Source of the DNA: Neodontobutis hainanensis
Taxonomy: Eukaryota > Chordata > Actinopteri > Gobiiformes > Odontobutidae
Direction: 5' to 3'
Assembly (NCBI GenBank): GCA_024349245.1
Contig: JALDNG010000048.1
Coordinates: 3,212,501-3,276,500, forward strand
DNA: 64,000 nucleotides
The notes under the pieces were generated by a model. It searched no databases and was not told the DNA's origin. It saw nothing but the letters and a program-made list of their open reading frames with translations. Shown here in pieces: positions 58,870 through 64,000 of this stretch. The position numbers were made by a program, and so were the translations under genes. Within the stretch, counting starts at the first letter, position 1, and each line of letters opens with the position of its first letter.

Positions 58870-60156
58870 TTGTTTTAGTTCAATTTATTGCACAAACTGC
58901 TTTGACAAAATGGATGTTACTACATAGTTAAGAGAAGTGGAAAATAACAAAATAGTTCTGTATAAGGGCTATTTTGACACATGGGTGTAACCGTTACCAG
59001 ATATAAGCAAGACACATCAGAGGACTTTAGTGAATTAAAAGAATAGGGTCCAGAGGGAAAAAAATACATAAAAAAATGAACCAAAAGGACAATCATGTAT
59101 TACAATAGAACAGGTTTGCCAACACATAATTTAGTTTCCTTCCAAAAGCCTTTACACCACCATCACCAAGGAAGATCTATTTGAGAAGCTTGGGAAACAC
59201 CAATTCATTGTTTTATAAAATGTTCAGCACAAGTCAGAGACATAAATATCTACAGGGAGGCTTGCATACGTTATAAAATAGTATTGGTCATGTGAGAGAT
59301 GAAGGCAATGTGTCATGTCTTTGGTCAGTAAGCACCCAGATCCACAGGCCTTTACAACTGGGGTCACATTGAAGCAGACAGGACTGAAACGCAATGGCTT
59401 TTTCCACTTCACTTTTAGTAACAAACCATGCAAAGTAAACGCTTTTGGTACAAAACTAAGCACAAATGGGAAAGATTTCTCTGGGTATCAGGAGTATTTA
59501 GTAGAACAAATTTATCCACACTGTCAGCACATACACACAATCCACAATAAGTCAGTACAAGGACAGAGGTTATGGAATCGACACAGGTTAAAGTTAAATC
59601 TCATGTAGGGGACTGAGGGACTAGGAAAAGGCAGACAACTCTTCAGAAAGGCACAGAGCTTTAGAAAGCGCATTTATTTAGAAGTTAGCGCTAAAAGGAG
59701 TGCCCCCCACACACACACGCCCACAAACACACACAGACACTCGCACACACGGAAAGTAAAAACAGAAATAGGAGTTCAGTAACTGTTGGCAAAGATTAAA
59801 GTAACAGACATACACAAATGTGAGATCAGTCAAAGTAACGTTGCATCATGTTGAGCAACCTTAGCATGTCGGTAAAATAATAAAGTCTGACAGGAAAACA
59901 TTATCTGAACCCGCTAAGGCCATGACATGACAGCAGAAATGTGCGTCAACTTGAACAAAAATGATTGTTACAGCATATTAAGTGCAATATTATGTAAAAT
60001 AAAGGTTTGGGTGAATCAATAAATGGCACTGAATGACATTTTGATGAAAAAAGACAAGATCTGTCCATTTTAAATTCACATTTAGTATCTATCAATCCGA
60101 CATCTGATTAGAAAAGGTGAGTTAAAGATGGACATGAGCAGGACATGAGCAGGAAA
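58870..60156 (-). other. agps: agps 3' UTR
   Basis: Minus-strand AATAAA (plus-strand TTTATT at 58884-58889) lies about 1.27 kb after the agps stop codon. It includes a CA-rich patch near 59707-59750. No other gene. Confidence 0.5.
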
Positions 60157-60830
60157 TTAGAGGAGGTTCCTGTTGCCAAAGATGTTATTGGGGTCCACGT
60201 AGTCCTTGACAGACTTGAGCATTCCCAAGCCAACGTCGGAGATGGTTTCTCTCATCCACTCCTTCCGAAGTTTCCCCACTGAATGACAGAAAAAAAAAAT
60301 AAAATAAAGAAACAACTCAAGGAAGAAGACCGAAGGGGAAAAATAGAGGAATCGGCATGGCTGATTGCTCAGCAGGCTGCTGGGAGCCAATCAATCTTGT
60401 GAGAGTGAGTGAATAAACAGAGGGTGATAAATGCTTTTATTCAGAGAGGAGAAATGTTTTGCATGGCATGATTTATGGAGCTCAGCAGACTATCAAACTC
60501 ATTAGGCTCTGTGTGTTCCCAGAGGAGGGGCCGGCTGTAGCGGGCCGTCCCTTGCTCCCTCACTCTTTTCTTTGAGCCTCATCACTCCCCTCCAATTCCC
60601 TCCCTCCTCGAGACACCGGGCGGGCGCTTGTGTTTCTGTCGGCTTGGTGTGCACACAAGCCCCTAGAGCTGACCTGCGAGGGCTGAACATCAGTTATGCC
60701 CCCTGACACACACAACACAACCACAATTAAAAGAAATTCTGTAAAATCACGCTACATATTGCTGGCTGTATATCATATGAATATTTGCATAAAATATGTG
60801 AAAGTGAGGAAAGGAAAAAGGTTTGGAAAA

Positions 60831-60917
<87 letters not shown>

Positions 60918-63865
60918 AAAATGCAGTTACTTTAACACATTTGTTTGCATTATTAGAATAATTATCATCTAATCTTTAAAAAGTCACTAAGTACATAAAA
61001 GTGAGACTTGGTGAACACTACAAATGTCATAATATTTGTTTCTGGGAGTGAGATATTATGCCATACATAAAGTAAATTCCATTTCTTGCATCTGTGTGGA
61101 CCAAAGCAGGCTGGCCCTCCGTCAGCAGAACTTTGGCCAAACCTAAGAAGCGCCTAGTTGTGGCAGTGGGCCTAGTGCGGGTACCCACTGCTTCACCAGC
61201 TGTCCACTGCGACATCCTCCACAGCACTTGCACCCAACAGCTTCTTAGCAGGAAGTCTGAAGCCAGCGACAGGTCTGCTGACTGCACACGGTCTGCAGAA
61301 AACTCTAAACATTTACTTCTACAGACTAAACTTCCTGCCCTCCAGCATTCTTCTTACAAAGTTAAAGATAATATGATCTTGAAGCCATGTCTTAGCTCTA
61401 CACCCACGGAGCCAAATAATTATTTTAAAAAGGTGGGATCGGTGTCAATGTTTTGGTCTTTTTGGCGACAACTGGTGGTTAAAGAGCCGATTGCATGGCA
61501 CCATAGCTGTTCTAAACAGCTCAGTTTGTACACTGGGCAGCTGAGTGTCCAGTGTCAGGCCTAGAATTGGTATTTCTTCTCATCAGCTAGGTTAACGTTA
61601 AACTCATCAAGAAGACATGAGAACAAAATGGCCTAGAGCACGTGAGGCTTGGTGAAAAAACACCTAAGGCTGCTATGTAATCACCTGAGATTAGAAAGTG
61701 CACGATGGGGCCTTCATATGCATTGGCTTCCTTCCATGGTGATATGAGAGCTATGTTTGCGTCAGTGCCTGGGGAACCCCATGTTTATAGGCTGCATGGA
61801 GGAACTTGATGCATTAGGGAGGTCCGGCCAGGAAACCCAGATGGGGATCGGCCACAAGGCTAGCGATGCCTTTCTCTCGACAAAACAGGGCAGACAGCGA
61901 GGTCATCGGAGACCACGACACCACTCGCACCTCCAGATGGTGACAGAGGAACCAATCAGCTGCTGCCCAATAACTAAACTACTACCCTGCTCTCCTCCTC
62001 TCTGGGTCTGTCCCTGTCCCACCTCCATCCCTCCCTCTGCTCACAAAAAAGAGAGAAAACAGAAGGTGCTGCGACTGCATCATTGCCTCCATAACAGTGA
62101 TAATTTACACATCTATCTTGTCATATTCTTTCTTTTTTGAGTGCTATTGCAATCAATCTTGGCAGGCTTGGTGTGTGCCACTGAGACATGCAAAGAGATG
62201 CAGGTAGTTATTTCAGCAATGACAGATATTTCTCTAGTGTGGAAAAGCCAAGGCAACAGAACTTCAGTAAACCAGGTCGTTTGTCTCTCTGCAGAGTGCA
62301 CCGACCTGAGAGGGCGTGTAGTGATGTCACAGGGGCAGGTGAAGACTTTGGGAAGCCCAGGGTGAACATCGTGCAGGCTCAGTTTCACCTTTTTGACTCA
62401 CTGGGTTTCACTGACAAATGGTGGCTGAGACAAAAAAGGCGAGCTAAAGAAGTGACCTGCGTTCCTGTGACATGGGCAGAGGTACAGAGCTGAAGGATGG
62501 ATGACTTCCCAGTGATGGATGTTTAACTGCTCTTCACTGGTGACCTAGTTAACAAGTAAACTTCACCTTGTGCACAGGTTCTCAGAACCAATACTTGTGT
62601 TTACCACAAAGGCAAGTGTAAAGTGTGTTGAAACTGACCAAACCCAGAATGTTGTGTTCAGCACGCCCAGACTCCCCACCAACACCCATGCAGCACAACA
62701 CTGACCCGCTGTAAATACAGGGCCACATAAATGTATATTTCCTGTGGTGCCCTCCCACCTCACCATCCTTGACTACATCTGTTTTGTTTGATACACAAAA
62801 CCCAGTGAAACTAGCTCCATTTGTCAAGCACTGATTGTGGGCAGACAAACCAGCCTGTCTGCGGCGAGATAGCAAGCCCCACTGTTATTAATCACAATTA
62901 CAGAGTGGGCCCCGAACACAGGAGCTGCATCAATATCCCCTCCTCTCCCCCTGTCACCTCCCAGAGCAGATCGGGGTGGCTGGGCCACCGTTTGGAGGTC
63001 AGTATACAGCCAGCGATAACGCTGGCATCATTTACCCCAGCCCACCGCCTCCTTTTTATTAGCAATCTTTTAATTTTGAACCCGTCCCCGCCTTCAGGAA
63101 AAATTGTGATTTAATATTGCAGCTGATTCACTGCATACTGTTTTTGACAGGTGTGATGAATAGCCTGAAGTGATGTATGAAAACAGCGAGGCGGATGGCA
63201 ATATAGATAAAGCAGCCATTTCGGTTAGCCCTGATGGGGCCCAGAGAGTTGTTCTGTGCCCCCCCCCCCTCGGCTCACGTTTCATTTGGCCGCTGCTGAA
63301 ATGAACAAATAGCAAAGTCAGAGCCATTCATCTGAGCTGCAGCCTGATATTTTGGACGTGTGAAGCAATGAAAGATCTCCATCCAAACGCACATTTACAG
63401 CACTATTGGTCATCTGCTCGCTAGTATGAAAGATGCTTGCTGGAAAAACTTGCCATGCGGCCTGTCCAAATCAGTACAACCTCCCATCAATTACAATTTA
63501 GTGGAAAGTAAAATAGTCAATGTACACGTTATAGGACTGTCATGTTTCTCCATCTCCAATTTGAAATATGTGCCCTTGATTCATTTTTTCACTACAAAAT
63601 AGACATGAGATTATACTGGGAATCAAATACCTCCATGATGATGTGACAAGCTCCCTCCATTGGCAAGAATTTCCTCTCGAGCTGCATGCTGGGTAGCAGA
63701 AACAAAACCACACCCCAGTCAGATAATAGAACCCGCAGGATTAAACTTCACCTTAATGAACCCACCTCCACTTGTTCATACACGTGCACTGGGTCGCCGA
63801 GTCCTCTGTAGTTGAAGGCAAAATAAAAGTAGACACAGGCTCCGGCATCGTACGTCTGAGTGACC
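60157..63865 (-). CDS. agps: Alkylglycerone-phosphate synthase, last three exons seen (5' part outside window)
   Basis: Peroxisomal FAD enzyme that swaps the acyl chain of acyl-DHAP for a fatty alcohol, the committed ether-lipid (plasmalogen) step. Exons from the 5' side: 63766-63865, 63631-63688, 60157-60278. The first encodes RVTQTYDAGACVYFYFAFNYRG and on to VYEQVE. The second encodes HAAREEILANGGSLSHHHG; the His triplet is part of the active site in mammals, where His617 is essential. The last ends SVKDYVDPNNIFGNRNLL, identical in its final residues to human AGPS. Phases join (0, then 1). I set the acceptor of the middle exon at 63688, not 63681, because only that keeps the frame. It faces pde11a tail-to-tail, as in humans. 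Confidence 0.95.
60279..63630 (-). other. Last agps intron (3.35 kb), non-coding
   Basis: Besides the GT repeat it holds only weak open frames on both strands (61094-61564 plus, 61027-61287 minus, 62113-62493 both). None has a recognisable domain or splice context. A C10+ run lies near 63258-63270. Confidence 0.55.
60834..60914. repeat. (GT)n microsatellite, 81 bp
   Basis: About 40 uninterrupted GT units in the last agps intron. Long enough to be highly polymorphic and to adopt Z-DNA. Confidence 0.97.
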
Positions 63866-64000
63866 CTGTGATAAAGTGAGAAACAATAATCAGCACGCCA
63901 TGTTTTTCCTCACACCGACAAAGATTTATAAGAGCTGTGTTTTGACAATCCACTTTGATTACAGAATTCCTAACTGTGAGTAAACATGTACAGACACTAT

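Noticed and set aside
61027..61564. Overlapping plus (156 codons) and minus (86 codons) frames in the last agps intron
   Set aside because: No recognisable domain, no splice context and no paired exons. It may be a decayed repeat, but I cannot support a gene.
1..64000. CRISPR arrays, operons, prophage or other prokaryote-type systems
   Set aside because: The window is vertebrate DNA with introns; the only direct repeats are microsatellites and transposons.

Overview
This is vertebrate nuclear DNA from a ray-finned fish, almost certainly a teleost. Genes are split by GT-AG introns and the non-coding DNA is AT-rich. The repeats are of types common in fish: a LINE relic with a GATG tail, hAT and Tc1-type MITEs, a tRNA-derived SINE and long microsatellites. 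Proteins were identified by comparison with remembered human and fish family members; no database was searched. I rebuilt exons by hand. For prkra, osbpl6, cycs and pde11a the coding lengths are exact multiples of three and every exon phase joins, so those models are firm.

Layout: (1) 434-3208 (+), 3' part of an initiator caspase gene (caspase-10/8 type). (2) 3934-6478 (+), complete prkra (PACT), three double-stranded-RNA-binding domains. (3) 9817-25526 (-), complete osbpl6 (ORP6) coding region in 22 coding exons, tail-to-tail with prkra, with non-coding 5' exons running up to about 30.7 kb. (4) 31281-31694 (+), complete somatic-type cytochrome c (cycs), head-to-head with osbpl6 across what looks like a shared promoter. 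(5) 33234-56715 (+), complete pde11a in 20 coding exons encoding 919 aa. (6) 60157-63865 (-), the last three exons of agps, tail-to-tail with pde11a.

The prkra-osbpl6-pde11a-agps order matches human 2q31. Here cycs sits where human RBM45 lies, and no TTC30 gene lies between pde11a and agps. The osbpl6-cycs head-to-head pair mirrors OSBPL3-CYCS on human 7p15, so this looks like the second copy of an ancient (2R) paralogon in which fish kept a cycs gene.

The genes do not form an operon-like unit. Three of them (initiator caspase, PACT, cytochrome c) act in cell-death or stress signalling, osbpl6 acts in lipid transfer at ER contacts, pde11a degrades cyclic nucleotides, and agps makes ether lipids in peroxisomes. 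I found no sign of a novel multigene system. The points most worth checking are the paralogon, a convergent pair of CTCF-like motifs around prkra-osbpl6-cycs, changed PACT regulatory serines, a GC-AG intron, a perfect 34-bp palindrome and a possible unannotated cassette exon in osbpl6.
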